NCBI GenBank assembly: GCA_021646405.1
Contig: SOER01000009.1
Span: 1-64,000 of the forward strand
Length of the DNA: 64,000 bases
Direction of reading: 5' to 3'
Origin: Candidatus Loosdrechtia aerotolerans
GTDB taxonomy: Bacteria; Planctomycetota; Brocadiia; Brocadiales; Brocadiaceae
Both the position numbers and the translations under genes were made by a program. The notes under the pieces were generated by a model. It did not search any database, had not been told where the DNA came from, and saw nothing but the letters and a program-made list of their open reading frames with translations. Shown here in pieces: positions 18,484 to 28,899 of this stretch (position 1 is its first letter; every line of letters starts with the position of its first letter).

Positions 18484-18606
18484 TGTTGTATTACCTATAA
18501 AAAACAAAAGATCCTCTTGTCCATTCCTGTCGTTAAGATCGTTTTAATAAACAAAGCGTCAAAACCTCTCAATATTCTACGGTATAAACGCAAATGGTAC
18601 AAACGC

Positions 18607-18707
18607 AAAAAGGGTTATCCAAAAAGCTTTTATCTGCGGAGTAAAATTTCTCACTCTTGTACCAAAAGGAAGAAAAACCGATGAAGAGCTTTTTGAACAA
18701 CCCTTTT
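18607..18707. repeat. Imperfect inverted repeat between aroA and the ArsM-like gene
   Basis: The left arm AAAAGGGTTATCCAAAAAGC pairs with GCTTTTTGAACAACCCTTTT about 55 bp later. It may be a MITE-like or terminator structure following the radical SAM gene's divergent neighbourhood. Confidence 0.6.
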
Positions 18708-18733
18708 CGTTATATGAAATACTAATTGAAATA

Positions 18734-20578
18734 TTAACAACACCCCGGTCCGCACGATTTTTTTGTATCTTCAGCCTTCGTATCCGATAATAAAAACATC
18801 CCCTGATAGGGAGGATTGGAAAGCTTCCACGCTGTATCCGTGCACACTTCTACAGGAACGCCAAACGGATATGTATGCCCGTCGTCGTCAGATACACTTC
18901 TCAATGGTCCTTTATAGATAGCATATTGGCCCATATACCTGCATTCATCCGATTTCCTGTACTTGAACCCCCTTACCGTTATAGAGTAGAACGTATATCC
19001 CTCTACTTCCTTATAGAGGTACCGGTTTACTATTTCTAATCCATAAAAACCTACAGATTTTGCCATATCAACAAACTGGGTTTCTGTAACAGCCCCTGCT
19101 ATACATTCACCCCATAATCTCCTGTTCTGTTTTATAGATAAAGGGATCTCTTTTTCAGAAACAATGTCTGATATAACAAATCTTCCGCCACTTTTTAATA
19201 CCCTGAATATTTCCTGAAAGACCTTTTCCTTATGAGATGACAGATTAATTACACAATTAGATGTTACTAAATCAACACATCCGTCTGTTAATGGTACTTC
19301 CTCCAGAAACCCTTTTATAAATCGTACGTTATCAAAACCGAGATTTTTTGCTACAGTCCTCCTTGAAGCATGAGCGTTTATCAGCATCTCGTTAGTCATA
19401 TCAACACCGATAATGTATCCGTTCTCACCAACCCTCTTAGCAGCAATAAAACAATCAATCCCTCCACCGGAACCTAAATCCAACACGCTCTCTCCGGGTG
19501 TAATATTAGCTAAGGTTACGGGGCTGCCGCATCCGTATGAAATATTTAAGACATCCCGGGGAATATGTGATACATCCGAAGGGTTATAACTAATCGGACA
19601 ACACAACTCCTCTTGCGGCCGAATAGCAGCAGCATAAAACGTATTAACTGATTCTCTGACAGGATCTTTAATACTATTCTCTGTTAATTTACTTTTTGAG
19701 GAAATATCAGTTCCATATGAAGGAGGGTTGTCGTTTTGACATGTTAATCCGGATGTTCTACACGTATAACAGGCAGGTGACTCCATTACATATGGTTTCG
19801 TGGATTCTTTTAAATTAGAACCCATCCATGCCCTGGAATCATTAATAAGTAAAGGACAAACATATACCCCTTTACTCGTTACCATACGACTGGTAGCACA
19901 TTGAAGGTTATCCGGCGAGAAATCCTCAAAACACCTCCCGGTAACCCTCTCATTATCATTGTAAGGCCGTATTAACTCAGAACAACGCCCCAGAAGTACT
20001 AAGGGGAGTTTTTTCAATCTTACCGATGGAATATCCGGGGAGCAGAGTACAGATTGAAGCCCTTTCTCTATTTCACCATTATGAAACATTCCGTATTTTT
20101 TCCAATCTCCAACGGTTATGATGGGACGAAAACCTGCGCGCTGTAATGCACGGATACCTCTTACTGCTTTCTGAAAAGAGCCCTTACCTCTAATCTGATC
20201 ATTCTCGGCCTCCCTATAGTCCTCTAAACTTATCCTAAAGTCTAACATGTGCCTGGATGCATGAAATATCTGAGAAAACTCCCGGGCGAATTCCTCAGTT
20301 ATAAGCGTGCCATTGGAAAGAATAGTTGCCGGACCATATCGTAAAATTTCTTTTACGATATCGGTAATCTGCGGGTGAAGAAGAGGTTCACCTCCGGTAA
20401 GATAGAATTCTTTCACACCAAAAACCGATGCCTCCTCCAAATAGCAGTGAATTGTCTCTAACGATAACATATCGTGTATACCATTTTGAGGACCACAGGA
20501 AAGAAAACAATGCGTACATTGTAGATTGCAGTGTGTCCCTGTTATTTGAAACCATACAACTTCTAACCTTTTTAACAA
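18734..20578 (-). CDS. Radical SAM protein fused to an ArsM-like methyltransferase
   Basis: A protein of 614 residues. Residues 1-250 form a radical SAM domain with the cluster cysteines in CNLQCTHC (about 17, 21, 24) and EFYLTGGEPLLHPQI. A cysteine-rich, SPASM-like stretch follows (YVCPLLIND, CYTCRTSGLTC). Residues 340-520 form a class I methyltransferase of the arsenite type: VLDLGSGGGIDCFIAAKRVG, SNCVINLSSHKEKVFQEIFR and GGRFVISDIV, with Cys in GECIAGAV. The end has the ArsM-type extension GQYAIYKGPLRSVSDDDGHT and a metal-binding-like tail SCGPGCC. It may methylate arsenic and then carry out a radical step, as separate ArsM and ArsS proteins do in arsenosugar formation; this is inference. 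The TTG start is uncertain. No arsR or arsC is adjacent. Confidence 0.85.
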   Translation of the reverse strand: MLKRLEVVWFQITGTHCNLQCTHCFLSCGPQNGIHDMLSLETIHCYLEEASVFGVKEFYLTGGEPLLHPQITDIVKEILRYGPATILSNGTLITEEFAREFSQIFHASRHMLDFRISLEDYREAENDQIRGKGSFQKAVRGIRALQRAGFRPIITVGDWKKYGMFHNGEIEKGLQSVLCSPDIPSVRLKKLPLVLLGRCSELIRPYNDNERVTGRCFEDFSPDNLQCATSRMVTSKGVYVCPLLINDSRAWMGSNLKESTKPYVMESPACYTCRTSGLTCQNDNPPSYGTDISSKSKLTENSIKDPVRESVNTFYAAAIRPQEELCCPISYNPSDVSHIPRDVLNISYGCGSPVTLANITPGESVLDLGSGGGIDCFIAAKRVGENGYIIGVDMTNEMLINAHASRRTVAKNLGFDNVRFIKGFLEEVPLTDGCVDLVTSNCVINLSSHKEKVFQEIFRVLKSGGRFVISDIVSEKEIPLSIKQNRRLWGECIAGAVTETQFVDMAKSVGFYGLEIVNRYLYKEVEGYTFYSITVRGFKYRKSDECRYMGQYAIYKGPLRSVSDDDGHTYPFGVPVEVCTDTAWKLSNPPYQGMFLLSDTKAEDTKKSCGPGCC

Positions 20579-21658
20579 AATTTGTGGTGTATTAATAATC
20601 TCATCTCCCAGATATTTTCACATACAAAACCAACATAGTATCTATAAATTCATAAATAAATATTACGGGAAAAACATTGTACGGGAATATCGTTTTGGAA
20701 TAACAATCTAATGCTATAAAAACAATGGCAGTACAGCATCATATTGTAATTTATTAAGACCAACTATGCAATAGAGTAATATACAGATATTGATTATGGC
20801 TGCTATAAATTCCTGTAGTGAATATGAAATATCCTGCAGAAATTGGGATATCAGACGGTAAAAGCCCAAACATAATAAAAAGGAGAAAAACCGGAAGGAA
20901 CACTTTTACGGTAAATTTAACGGGGTTCCTGTCACTACTATTTCTAGTGAGAAATTCAAGATTAAAGATAACAGGCTGGTAATGAGGTTACAGAGGCTAA
21001 AATTTAAACAGACCTATTGACGTTTATCATTCTATATATTATTATGTTCCGGCCATGTTCTTGTGGAGAAACTATACATTAGTTTTGTGAGATAATTATC
21101 ATTATTTCACGAAATCTACCCCATCATCCCCTCCTTCGCAAGGAGGGGAACAAGGCTAAGGAGGGGAATGAGGGGTATTTATATGATCCTGCAATTTATA
21201 CAAAAAATTCCAGGATTTAATAAACATTAGTAATAATTTTATAATTATAGAAAAAATACAGAAAAAAGCATACCAAAATCATAAAAAACAGTAATGATTT
21301 TTATTGATAACGATATTTGAATCTTCTTTAAAGGGTATAAATAGCTCAATTATATCTCAAGGTATAATGAAATAAGTTATTTATAGAAAAAGCGTTGTAA
21401 AATCCCAACAGAGAATATCGTGTAATGTATGTGCGAATAAAAATGTTTACAAAATAGTATCATATCGTAGGAGAATATTTTCGCAGTACCTGCAGTTTTC
21501 AGAACATACACTATGGTATATTTATTGTGGCACGCGAGTGTGACATGCCAAATTGTGACATGACACAGAAGGGTTACTTCAACATTTTCATAGTAAAACT
21601 TTTAAAGGAAACCAAAACGGCAAGGAGTGTTTTTAATCAATACAGGAGGAAACATACA
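20579..21658. other. Long intergenic region, no supported gene
   Basis: About 1.1 kb of AT-rich DNA. A 50-codon ATG frame at 20824 has no ribosome site and is not convincing. A hairpin CCCCTCCTTCGCAAGGAGGGG (about 21131-21151) belongs to a GGAGGGG-rich intergenic repeat. Near 21529 TGGCACG-N4-TGTGA partly fits a sigma-54 -24/-12 promoter for the TraT gene. Confidence 0.45.
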
Positions 21659-22399
21659 ATGCTCCTAAAATATCTTTTTTTATCTGTAACATTTTCTACT
21701 TGTATAGGTTGTGCTGCTACCCAGGTTGCCCTGGAAAATAAAAAATTGAAGATTGAAACACAGATGACCGATACAATCTTTCTGGACATAGAAAACCGGA
21801 TTAAGAAAACAATTTATGTAGATATCCGAAACACTTCAACACAGGATATCAATGTAGAATCATTGCTTATTTATAACCTTAAAACAAAGGGATACACAAT
21901 AACAAATACCCCGGAAGAAGCCTTCTATATTTTACAGGGTAACATCCTCTATGTGGGGAAAACCGACCCTTCTGCGCTTCGTGAATCCAGTTACGATAAT
22001 TATGGAAGTGCTATAGGTGGTTCTATAGCCGGTGCAGTTGTCGGTGGAATTACAGGGGAGAGTAGCACAAGCGCAGCTTATGGTGCAGGAATCGGTGCGT
22101 TGACACAGGCAGGAATTGGCGACCTTGTCATTGGATCATTAGTGAAAAATGTTACCTATACCATTGTTACGGATTTGATGATATCCGAGCAATCAACGCA
22201 ATCTGTGATACAAACATTAGAATCAGAACTGCAACAGGGTAAGGGTGCAAAGATCAAACAAACCCTTGAAAGCGCTGTAAAAAGAAAACGCTACCAGACA
22301 CGAATCGTTGCGTCAGCAAACAAGGTAAACTTAGAGATTGAAGATGCACTGCCGATCATGGAAGAAGGCATAGCAAGGTCAATCTCTGGTATTTTTTAA
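21659..22399 (+). CDS. traT: TraT-like outer-membrane lipoprotein
   Basis: A protein of 246 residues starting at the ATG at 21659, which AGGAGG precedes; a longer GTG frame from 21527 is not needed. A short signal sequence ends in CIGC, a variant lipobox. The mature protein follows the TraT pattern closely: KKLKIETQMTDTIFLD, VDIRNTSTQDINV, KTKGYTITNTPEEAFYILQG, a glycine-rich membrane segment (GSIAGAVVGGITGESS), NVTYTIVTDLMISEQ, and KRYQTRIVASANKVNLEIED near the end. TraT of F-like plasmids blocks conjugation with similar donors and confers serum resistance. No tra genes are near, so this chromosomal copy probably has another surface role. Confidence 0.9.
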   Translation: MLLKYLFLSVTFSTCIGCAATQVALENKKLKIETQMTDTIFLDIENRIKKTIYVDIRNTSTQDINVESLLIYNLKTKGYTITNTPEEAFYILQGNILYVGKTDPSALRESSYDNYGSAIGGSIAGAVVGGITGESSTSAAYGAGIGALTQAGIGDLVIGSLVKNVTYTIVTDLMISEQSTQSVIQTLESELQQGKGAKIKQTLESAVKRKRYQTRIVASANKVNLEIEDALPIMEEGIARSISGIF

Positions 22400-22410
22400 G
22401 AGTAAAAGCG

Positions 22411-22540
22411 TAAATCCCAAATATCGAATCCCAAATATCAAATAAATTCTAAATATCAATTTTCCAATCTCCAAATCATACTGTTTGGAATTTGGGATTT
22501 GCTTTTTGGAATTTGTTTGTTATTTGGGATTTGTAATTTG
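22411..22540. repeat. Tandem and inverted AAATCCCAAAT-type repeats
   Basis: Variants of AATCCCAAATATC repeat in one orientation (22411-22460) and their complements (GGAATTTGGGATTTG, TTATTTGGGATTTG) follow (22495-22540), forming a large imperfect foldback after traT. This is low-complexity intergenic repeat DNA with no coding capacity. Confidence 0.7.
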
Positions 22541-22678
22541 GTGCTTTAGCATAAGGTGCACCCTGAAGGGATGCGGCTACACAGAAAACAGGAAAACCTA
22601 AATTACCTGATATCTCTATGTCTCTTTCTATAAAAGTGATAGGATCTTTTTAAAAATCAACCCGACGCATATCTTGAC

Positions 22679-25039
22679 ATGATACTATTTATTATGGTAG
22701 TATCCCCACCGTTTTATTACTTAATAAGGATATATGCATCGACTCATGAAAATCATCCTCTCTCTATCCCATTGACAACTTCAGAAAATCATATCCTGTC
22801 AGCGGATCGGAAACCGGAAAGATTGTATGCAGAGGTAGTTGTTAATATTCCCTTAAACAAGGTATTTCACTACACTATTCCTCAGAATTTAAAGGACCAT
22901 CTTACCGCCGGTATGCGGGTAAAGATCCCTTTTGGCGGAAAAATAATTACAGGATTTTGTGTCGGATTTACAAATATATCATTTCCCTATCCGTTAAAAG
23001 ATATTATCACGGTAGTAGATAAAGCACCGCTTACAAACGATATCATGCTTAAACTTACCCGGTGGTTATCATCCCACTACTATTGCGGATGGGGAGAGGC
23101 AATCCACGCTGTTGTTCCGCCGGTTATACGCAGTAAGACAAAAGATCAATGGACCGCCTTCGTGAAAAAAAGTGACTGTATTTCAGAAATTGACCACAAC
23201 AAACTTTTATCCATAAGAACCCGTGCACCAAAACAGGCCAGGGCGTTAGAAATCCTCTTAGAATCTTCCGGTGAAATACCCGTTAAAGAACTTATTCGAA
23301 TCAGTGGCTGCACAAAACAAGGCCTCCTTCAATTAGAAAGAAAAGGGTTTCTTATTATTGAAAATAAACTATCAAACAGTAGAGGGCCATCCGTTCATAA
23401 CCGCCCGATACAGCAACATTTAACCTTTACGGAAGAACAACATCTTGCCTTCAAGAGAATCCATGAGAGGCTCAAAGAAGCCAAACCGGGTGTTGTATTA
23501 CTTCATGGTATTACAGGCAGCGGAAAGACGGAAATTTACCTTCAAACAATTACGAAGATAATTGAACAGGGACGGAAGGTAATATTCCTTGTTCCAGAAA
23601 TCTCCCTTACCTCTCAAACCATACAGCGGATCAGGGCACGGTTCAGTCGTACTGCAGTACTCCATAGTCACCTCCTGGAAAGTTATTATCATTCACAATG
23701 GAACGATGTTAAAGAAAATAAGATAGATATCGTTCTTGGTGCACGATCCTCTGTGTTCTGTCCACTAAAAAATGTTGGGCTTATTATTATTGATGAAGAG
23801 CACGAGAACACATACAAACAGGAAAACACTCCTCGTTACCATGCAAGGGATATCGCTGTCAGGAGGGCAGCCGAGGAAAATGCCCTGGTATTATTGGGAA
23901 CGGCTACCCCTGCGCTTGAAAGTTACTACTCTGCAACACAGGGAGTGTATGAAAGACTTGTTCTCTCGAAAAGGATTGGCGAGTGCCAACTTCCCCGTAT
24001 TGAGATTGTAGATATGCGGGAAGAGGTTCGCAAACGCAGGGGATACCATATTATTTCCCAGCGGCTGGAATATTCTATGAACCAGGCCCTCGCAAAAAAT
24101 GAACAGATAATCTTATTTTTAAACCGCAGGGGATTTGCGCCTTACATCCATTGCAAGCGGTGTGGATTTGTATTAAAATGTCAGCAGTGTGATATCCCCA
24201 TGACACTTCATAAAAACCCAAACATCGTTCTATGCCATTATTGCCATGCAGAAGTCTTTCCACCGGAGTTTTGCCCGGACTGTCTGGACGGCCATCTCAA
24301 TTACCGGGGATTTGGAACAGAAAAGATCGAGGATGTTATTGCAGCCAGGTTTCCTCATCGTAAAGTTGCAAGGATGGATAGTGATTCTATGCGCAGGCGG
24401 AACGCACACGAAAAAATTCTCATGGCGTTTGAGCGGAGAGAGATCGATATATTAATCGGTACCCAAATGATTGCAAAAGGACTGGACTTTCCCAATGTTA
24501 CCCTGGTTGGAGTGATCTCAGCGGACACCATGCTTAACATTCCCGATTTTCGGGCAAGCGAGAGAACTTTTCAACTTATCGCACAGGTTGCAGGCCGTGC
24601 AGGAAGAGGATCAAAAGGCGGATGTGTTATCGTACAGTCCTTTACCCCCAAACATTACAGTATCACGTATGCCGCTGCACATGATTATGAGGGGTTTGCA
24701 AAAAAGGAACTGGAATACAGGAAACAATTAAACTATCCCCCCTTTAGAAAATTAGCGAGGATTGTTTTCCGCAGCCCAAAGGAAGATAACGTCAGGGAAA
24801 AAGCACTTACTGTTGCTGATACATTAAAAGGGTTTGCACAAACAAGCGGGGATTTGGAGATCCTTGGACCATCACCAGCACCCTTAATGAAAATCAATAC
24901 CCTGTTTCGATGGCATCTCTTTCTCAGGTCAGAGAGCTATACGAGTATTCACAATGCCCTTTACGGGATAGAAAATATGCTAAAACCTTCAAAAAGTGTA
25001 CAAGCTATGGTTGATGTTGATCCTTATATGATGTTATAA
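22679..25039 (+). CDS. priA: Primosomal protein N', replication restart helicase PriA
   Basis: A 3'-5' helicase that reloads the replisome at stalled forks. The 3'-DNA-binding domain starts at LYAEVVVNIPLNKVFHYTIP. The helicase core has Walker A GITGSGKTEIY, the DEEH box in IIDEEHENTYKQ and GTQMIAKGLDFPNVTLVGVI. Between its lobes are zinc-binding cysteines CKRCGFVLKCQQC, CHYC and CPDC. The first 48 residues before LYAEVVV are not typical, so translation may begin later, for example at the TTG just before that block. TTGACA at 22674-22679 overlaps the annotated start, which also argues for a later one. Confidence 0.95.
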   Translation: MILFIMVVSPPFYYLIRIYASTHENHPLSIPLTTSENHILSADRKPERLYAEVVVNIPLNKVFHYTIPQNLKDHLTAGMRVKIPFGGKIITGFCVGFTNISFPYPLKDIITVVDKAPLTNDIMLKLTRWLSSHYYCGWGEAIHAVVPPVIRSKTKDQWTAFVKKSDCISEIDHNKLLSIRTRAPKQARALEILLESSGEIPVKELIRISGCTKQGLLQLERKGFLIIENKLSNSRGPSVHNRPIQQHLTFTEEQHLAFKRIHERLKEAKPGVVLLHGITGSGKTEIYLQTITKIIEQGRKVIFLVPEISLTSQTIQRIRARFSRTAVLHSHLLESYYHSQWNDVKENKIDIVLGARSSVFCPLKNVGLIIIDEEHENTYKQENTPRYHARDIAVRRAAEENALVLLGTATPALESYYSATQGVYERLVLSKRIGECQLPRIEIVDMREEVRKRRGYHIISQRLEYSMNQALAKNEQIILFLNRRGFAPYIHCKRCGFVLKCQQCDIPMTLHKNPNIVLCHYCHAEVFPPEFCPDCLDGHLNYRGFGTEKIEDVIAARFPHRKVARMDSDSMRRRNAHEKILMAFERREIDILIGTQMIAKGLDFPNVTLVGVISADTMLNIPDFRASERTFQLIAQVAGRAGRGSKGGCVIVQSFTPKHYSITYAAAHDYEGFAKKELEYRKQLNYPPFRKLARIVFRSPKEDNVREKALTVADTLKGFAQTSGDLEILGPSPAPLMKINTLFRWHLFLRSESYTSIHNALYGIENMLKPSKSVQAMVDVDPYMML

Positions 25040-25100
25040 TAGGAGAAAATGATTCTGTAATTAAATAAAATTTTTTTATTGGAGGTAATAAAATACTTAT

Positions 25101-26618
25101 ATGTCACCGAACGGACTGGATGCAAAAACATTTTTTGAACATGAAGGAGGAGGTATTACGTACAACGACTTTATCTTGCTTCCAGGTCACATTAACTTCT
25201 CACTCGATGAAATCAATCTTGAAACGAGCTTGACACGGAATATAAAGATTAAACGGCCTGTTGTTAGTTCGCCTATGGATACGGTAACAGAATCCGGCAT
25301 GGCCATTAGTATGGCCCTCCTCGGAGGTATAGGTATCATTCACTACAATAACACTATTGAGGAACAGGTAAAAGAGGTACGTCTGGTTAAAAGGTTTGAA
25401 AATGGATTTATTACTGAACCTGTTGTCCTCAGTCCCGATCATACCATTAAAGACATAGATGTTATCAAAAAATCTTATGGTTTTTCAGGTATCCCGGTTA
25501 CCGAGGATGGCACACTACATTCAAAGCTTATTGGCATTGTAACTAAACGGGATATCGACTTCGAAGAAGACCGTACCAAAAAACTCAGGGATGTAATGAC
25601 TACTCAGCTTGTCACGGCACCGGCAGGAATATCCCTTGCAGAGGGGAATAAAATCCTGAAGGAAAGCAAGAAGGGAAAACTCCCTCTTGTTGACAAGCAA
25701 GGCCGGCTTGTTTCACTCATGAGCCGTACCGACTTATTGAAGAATGAGGATTTCCCCTTTGCTTCAAAAAACAAGGATAAACAACTTCTCGTCGGAGCTG
25801 CACTTTCCACCCATGAGAAGGACAGGGAACGCCTTGACGAACTTGCCAGGGCCGGTGTGGACGTTGTCGTTATCGACTCTTCCCAGGGGGACTCTACCTT
25901 TCAAATCGATATGATCAGGCATATCAAGAAAAAGTTCCCGCATATTGATGTAATTGGTGGAAATGTTGTTACTGCTAAACAATGCAAATCGCTCATCGAT
26001 ACAGGGGTAGATGGACTTCGCATTGGCATGGGAAGCGGTTCTATTTGTATTACCCAGGACACCCTAGCAGTTGGCAGGGCACAGGGATCTGCGGTCTACC
26101 ATACGGCAAAATTTTCCAGGGAATATGCTAATATACCGGTTACCGCCGATGGGGGAATAGCCCACATCGGCCATGTCGTAAAGGCATTATCCCTCGGTGC
26201 AAGTGCTGTTATGATGGGAGGCTTGCTCGCCGGAACAACAGAAGCTCCCGGTGAATATTTTTATGAAGGCGGAATGCGTGTAAAAAAATACCGGGGCATG
26301 GCATCTCAGGAAGCTATGGAAAGAGGAGGAGGAAAACGATATCTTTCTTCTGAGGACCGGATAAAAGTTGCACAAGGCGTTTCGGGTACTGTTGTCGACA
26401 AAGGTTCGGTCATACATCTCGTTCAATACCTTATGCAAAGTTTACTGCATTCATTTCAGGAACTCGGATACAAAAGCCTTCAAGAACTTCATAAGGGATT
26501 ATCCGAAGGTACGCTGCGCTTCGAAATGCGCTCACAATCTGCCCAAACGGAAGGTAGTGTTCATAATCTCTATTCTTTCAAAGAACCACACCTGGGTTTC
26601 CTTCGAATGAGCCATTAA
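25101..26618 (+). CDS. guaB: IMP dehydrogenase
   Basis: Oxidises IMP to XMP with NAD+, the step before GuaA. The TIM-barrel start has [20 protein letters not shown] and [20 protein letters not shown]. Two CBS repeats follow ([23 protein letters not shown]). The catalytic loop has [10 protein letters not shown] with the nucleophilic Cys. The phosphate site is [20 protein letters not shown], and the flap holds [12 protein letters not shown]. It has 505 residues. The start and the Cys-loop wording resemble the long form shared with eukaryotes. GGAGG at 25081 precedes the ATG at 25101. It follows priA by 60 bp. Confidence 0.96.
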   Translation: MSPNGLDAKTFFEHEGGGITYNDFILLPGHINFSLDEINLETSLTRNIKIKRPVVSSPMDTVTESGMAISMALLGGIGIIHYNNTIEEQVKEVRLVKRFENGFITEPVVLSPDHTIKDIDVIKKSYGFSGIPVTEDGTLHSKLIGIVTKRDIDFEEDRTKKLRDVMTTQLVTAPAGISLAEGNKILKESKKGKLPLVDKQGRLVSLMSRTDLLKNEDFPFASKNKDKQLLVGAALSTHEKDRERLDELARAGVDVVVIDSSQGDSTFQIDMIRHIKKKFPHIDVIGGNVVTAKQCKSLIDTGVDGLRIGMGSGSICITQDTLAVGRAQGSAVYHTAKFSREYANIPVTADGGIAHIGHVVKALSLGASAVMMGGLLAGTTEAPGEYFYEGGMRVKKYRGMASQEAMERGGGKRYLSSEDRIKVAQGVSGTVVDKGSVIHLVQYLMQSLLHSFQELGYKSLQELHKGLSEGTLRFEMRSQSAQTEGSVHNLYSFKEPHLGFLRMSH

Positions 26619-26670
26619 GTTCATTGCTACTTTTTAGTAAGTACTTTCCAGCAAATGAGGAGCCCCCCCT

Positions 26671-27990
26671 TTGAATATCAGTATCAAACAAAACGCCATA
26701 GTTATCGTAAGAACTTTACAAGAACATGGTTATAAAGCACTTTTTGCCGGTGGATGTGTACGGGACATGATTATGGGGAGGGAGTCAACCGATTATGATA
26801 TTGCTACAAATGCCCTACCCCATGATATTATGCAACTTTTTGAGAAGACGATCCCCGTTGGTATTCAGTTTGGTGTAATTATTGTTGTAAAAAACGGACA
26901 TAACTATGAAGTTGCCACCTTTCGTACGGAAGGTGCTTACAGTGATGGACGTCACCCTGATTATGTAAAATTTAGTACCCCGGAAAATGATGTGAAACGA
27001 AGGGATTTCACGATAAATGGGTTATTATACGACCCGATAAAAAATGAAGTATTCGACTATGTCGGAGGGAGAGAAGATATCCGGGCAAAAATCGTTCGTA
27101 CTATTGGAGACCCTGTTGAAAGGTTTACCGAAGATAAATTACGCATGATGCGGGCTGTCCGCTTTGCATGCCGGTTTGATTTCCGGATTCATGAGGATAC
27201 ACAACAGGCCATTATTCAACTTGCTCCACATATTCACATGGTAAGCGAAGAACGTATATGCGAAGAACTGAAAAAGATAGTAACCGGTCCCCACCCCCAT
27301 ACCGGTGTTAAACTTCTTGATGAACTTCACCTCCTACAACAAATCCTTCCGGAAGTATCGAATACGAAAGGCGTACCTCAGCCAGAGAATTTTCATCCCG
27401 AGGGGGATGTCTTTACCCATCTGCTACTCTCTTTATCTAAATTGAAAAATCCTTCATGGACGCTTGCAATGGGAGTGCTCTTGCATGATATCGGGAAAGC
27501 GGTCACTATTAGTTTCTCTGATCGGATTCGGTTTAATTTGCATGAAAAAGTAGGGGCTGATATGGCAGCGAAGATTTGCGACCGGTTAAAAACTTCTAAG
27601 GCTGAAAAGGAACGCATTACGTGGCTTGTTCTCAAACATCTCTATTTTAAAGACGCCAGGAAGATGCGGTTGAACAAACTCAAAAGACTTTTTGCAGAAG
27701 AGGGTTACCCGGAACTGGCAGAATTATGCAAGGCTGATGCCCTTGCAAGCAGCGGCGACCTTTCGGATTACCACTACTGCCAGGAGATGTACAACAAACT
27801 TTCCCGGGAAGAAGTTAAGCCTGCCCCCCTTATCACAGGTAATGACCTCATTGCAATGGGATTAAGACCAGGACCTGCCTTTAAGGATATCCTGACAAGG
27901 ATACGGGACGAGCAACTTGATGGCACGATAACGACGAAGGAAGAAGCCCTGAAAAAGGTAAAAACGTATATCCCGAAAATAAATACTTGA
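26671..27990 (+). CDS. CCA tRNA nucleotidyltransferase/poly(A) polymerase family protein
   Basis: A class II nucleotidyltransferase, either adding CCA to tRNA 3' ends or polyadenylating RNA. The head has FAGGCVRDMIMG and the catalytic Asp pair in STDYDIATNALP, then RRDFTINGLLYDP, DPVERFTEDKLRMMRAVRFA and EERICEELKKI. A C-terminal HD-type hydrolase segment (GVLLHDIGKAVTI) is present, as in many CCA-adding enzymes, which can also remove 2',3'-cyclic phosphates. It has 439 residues. It starts at TTG, with GAGGAG eight bases upstream. It lies 52 bp after guaB and is probably co-transcribed. Confidence 0.9.
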   Translation: MNISIKQNAIVIVRTLQEHGYKALFAGGCVRDMIMGRESTDYDIATNALPHDIMQLFEKTIPVGIQFGVIIVVKNGHNYEVATFRTEGAYSDGRHPDYVKFSTPENDVKRRDFTINGLLYDPIKNEVFDYVGGREDIRAKIVRTIGDPVERFTEDKLRMMRAVRFACRFDFRIHEDTQQAIIQLAPHIHMVSEERICEELKKIVTGPHPHTGVKLLDELHLLQQILPEVSNTKGVPQPENFHPEGDVFTHLLLSLSKLKNPSWTLAMGVLLHDIGKAVTISFSDRIRFNLHEKVGADMAAKICDRLKTSKAEKERITWLVLKHLYFKDARKMRLNKLKRLFAEEGYPELAELCKADALASSGDLSDYHYCQEMYNKLSREEVKPAPLITGNDLIAMGLRPGPAFKDILTRIRDEQLDGTITTKEEALKKVKTYIPKINT

Positions 27991-28015
27991 CAAATTTTTT
28001 TATTCAATGTATAAG
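27987..28015 (+). promoter_or_regulatory. Sigma-70-type promoter before the aquaporin gene
   Basis: TTGACA at 27987-27992, overlapping the stop codon of the preceding gene, and TATAAG at 28010-28015 with a 17-bp spacer. It leaves a leader of about 90 bases before the ATG at 28113. Confidence 0.6.
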
Positions 28016-28112
28016 CTTCTGCATTAGACGTTCTGATAATTTACCTATCGTCAAAAACAATTGATAATTCATCTGGCTATCTACTAAAAATTAACCGTAT
28101 TAGGAGAAATTG

Positions 28113-28853
28113 ATGGATGCATTAAAAAAGTATATTGCGGAATTTTTAGGTACCTTTACCCTTGTTTTCATTGCAGCCGGCGCAATATGTGCGGATTTTT
28201 ATCTCAAGAGAAACGGGGGACAGGGTTTAGGTATCATAGGGACTTCAATCGCCTATGGCCTGGCTGTAACTTCTGTATTCTATGCAATTAGTTACATTTC
28301 AGGTGCTCACATCAATCCTGCAATTACTATCGCTTACTGGATAACAAAAAGAGTAAATCCAAATACGGCAATAAAATATATTATAGCACAAATACTCGGT
28401 GCCTCACTTGCCGGTTTCACATTAAAGATATTATTTCCCGAGGCACTCTATACGGTATACATAGGAACAAGTACCCTTGGGGATAATGTTTCTTTACTCC
28501 AGGGCGTTGTTATGGAAGCTATTATTACCTTCTTACTAGCCATCACCATCTTCGGAACAGCACTCGATAAAAGGGCATATAGTAGTTTTGCCGGATTGGC
28601 TATAGGTCTTGTTATCCTGTTCGGGGCTTTAATAGGAGGGCCTATTAGCGGCGGCATCATGAACCCTGCACGTGCCTTCGGACCCGCTCTGGCATCCGGA
28701 CAGTTTGCCCACCATTATATCTGGTGGTTAGGTCCTATCGCTGGAAGCATCGCAGCCGCACTTTTATATGAGACGGTTCTTGCTGAAGGAAAAAAGGAAA
28801 AGGAAGAGGTAAAGGCAGTAAGCACGAAAAAGAAGCAGAAACAATTTGTTTGA
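28113..28853 (+). CDS. Aquaporin / MIP-family channel
   Basis: A six-helix membrane channel for water or small neutral solutes. It begins MDALKKYIAEFLGTFTLVFI after a TAGGAG ribosome site. The two half-helix NPA motifs are present, GAHINPAITIAYW and GGIMNPARAFGPALASG, the latter with the selectivity-filter Arg. It has 247 residues including a lysine-rich cytoplasmic tail (KKEKEEVKAVSTKKKQKQF). The small residues around the filter and the overall length fit AqpZ/AqpM-like water channels better than GlpF, but substrate choice is inference. Confidence 0.93.
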   Translation: MDALKKYIAEFLGTFTLVFIAAGAICADFYLKRNGGQGLGIIGTSIAYGLAVTSVFYAISYISGAHINPAITIAYWITKRVNPNTAIKYIIAQILGASLAGFTLKILFPEALYTVYIGTSTLGDNVSLLQGVVMEAIITFLLAITIFGTALDKRAYSSFAGLAIGLVILFGALIGGPISGGIMNPARAFGPALASGQFAHHYIWWLGPIAGSIAAALLYETVLAEGKKEKEEVKAVSTKKKQKQFV

Positions 28854-28899
28854 TCAGTATTAACTAAACAGATACACCTGAAACAGAAAATTGAACCAT

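Noticed and set aside
20824-20976. 50-codon frame in the long spacer
   Set aside because: No ribosome site, no recognisable domain and unusual composition.
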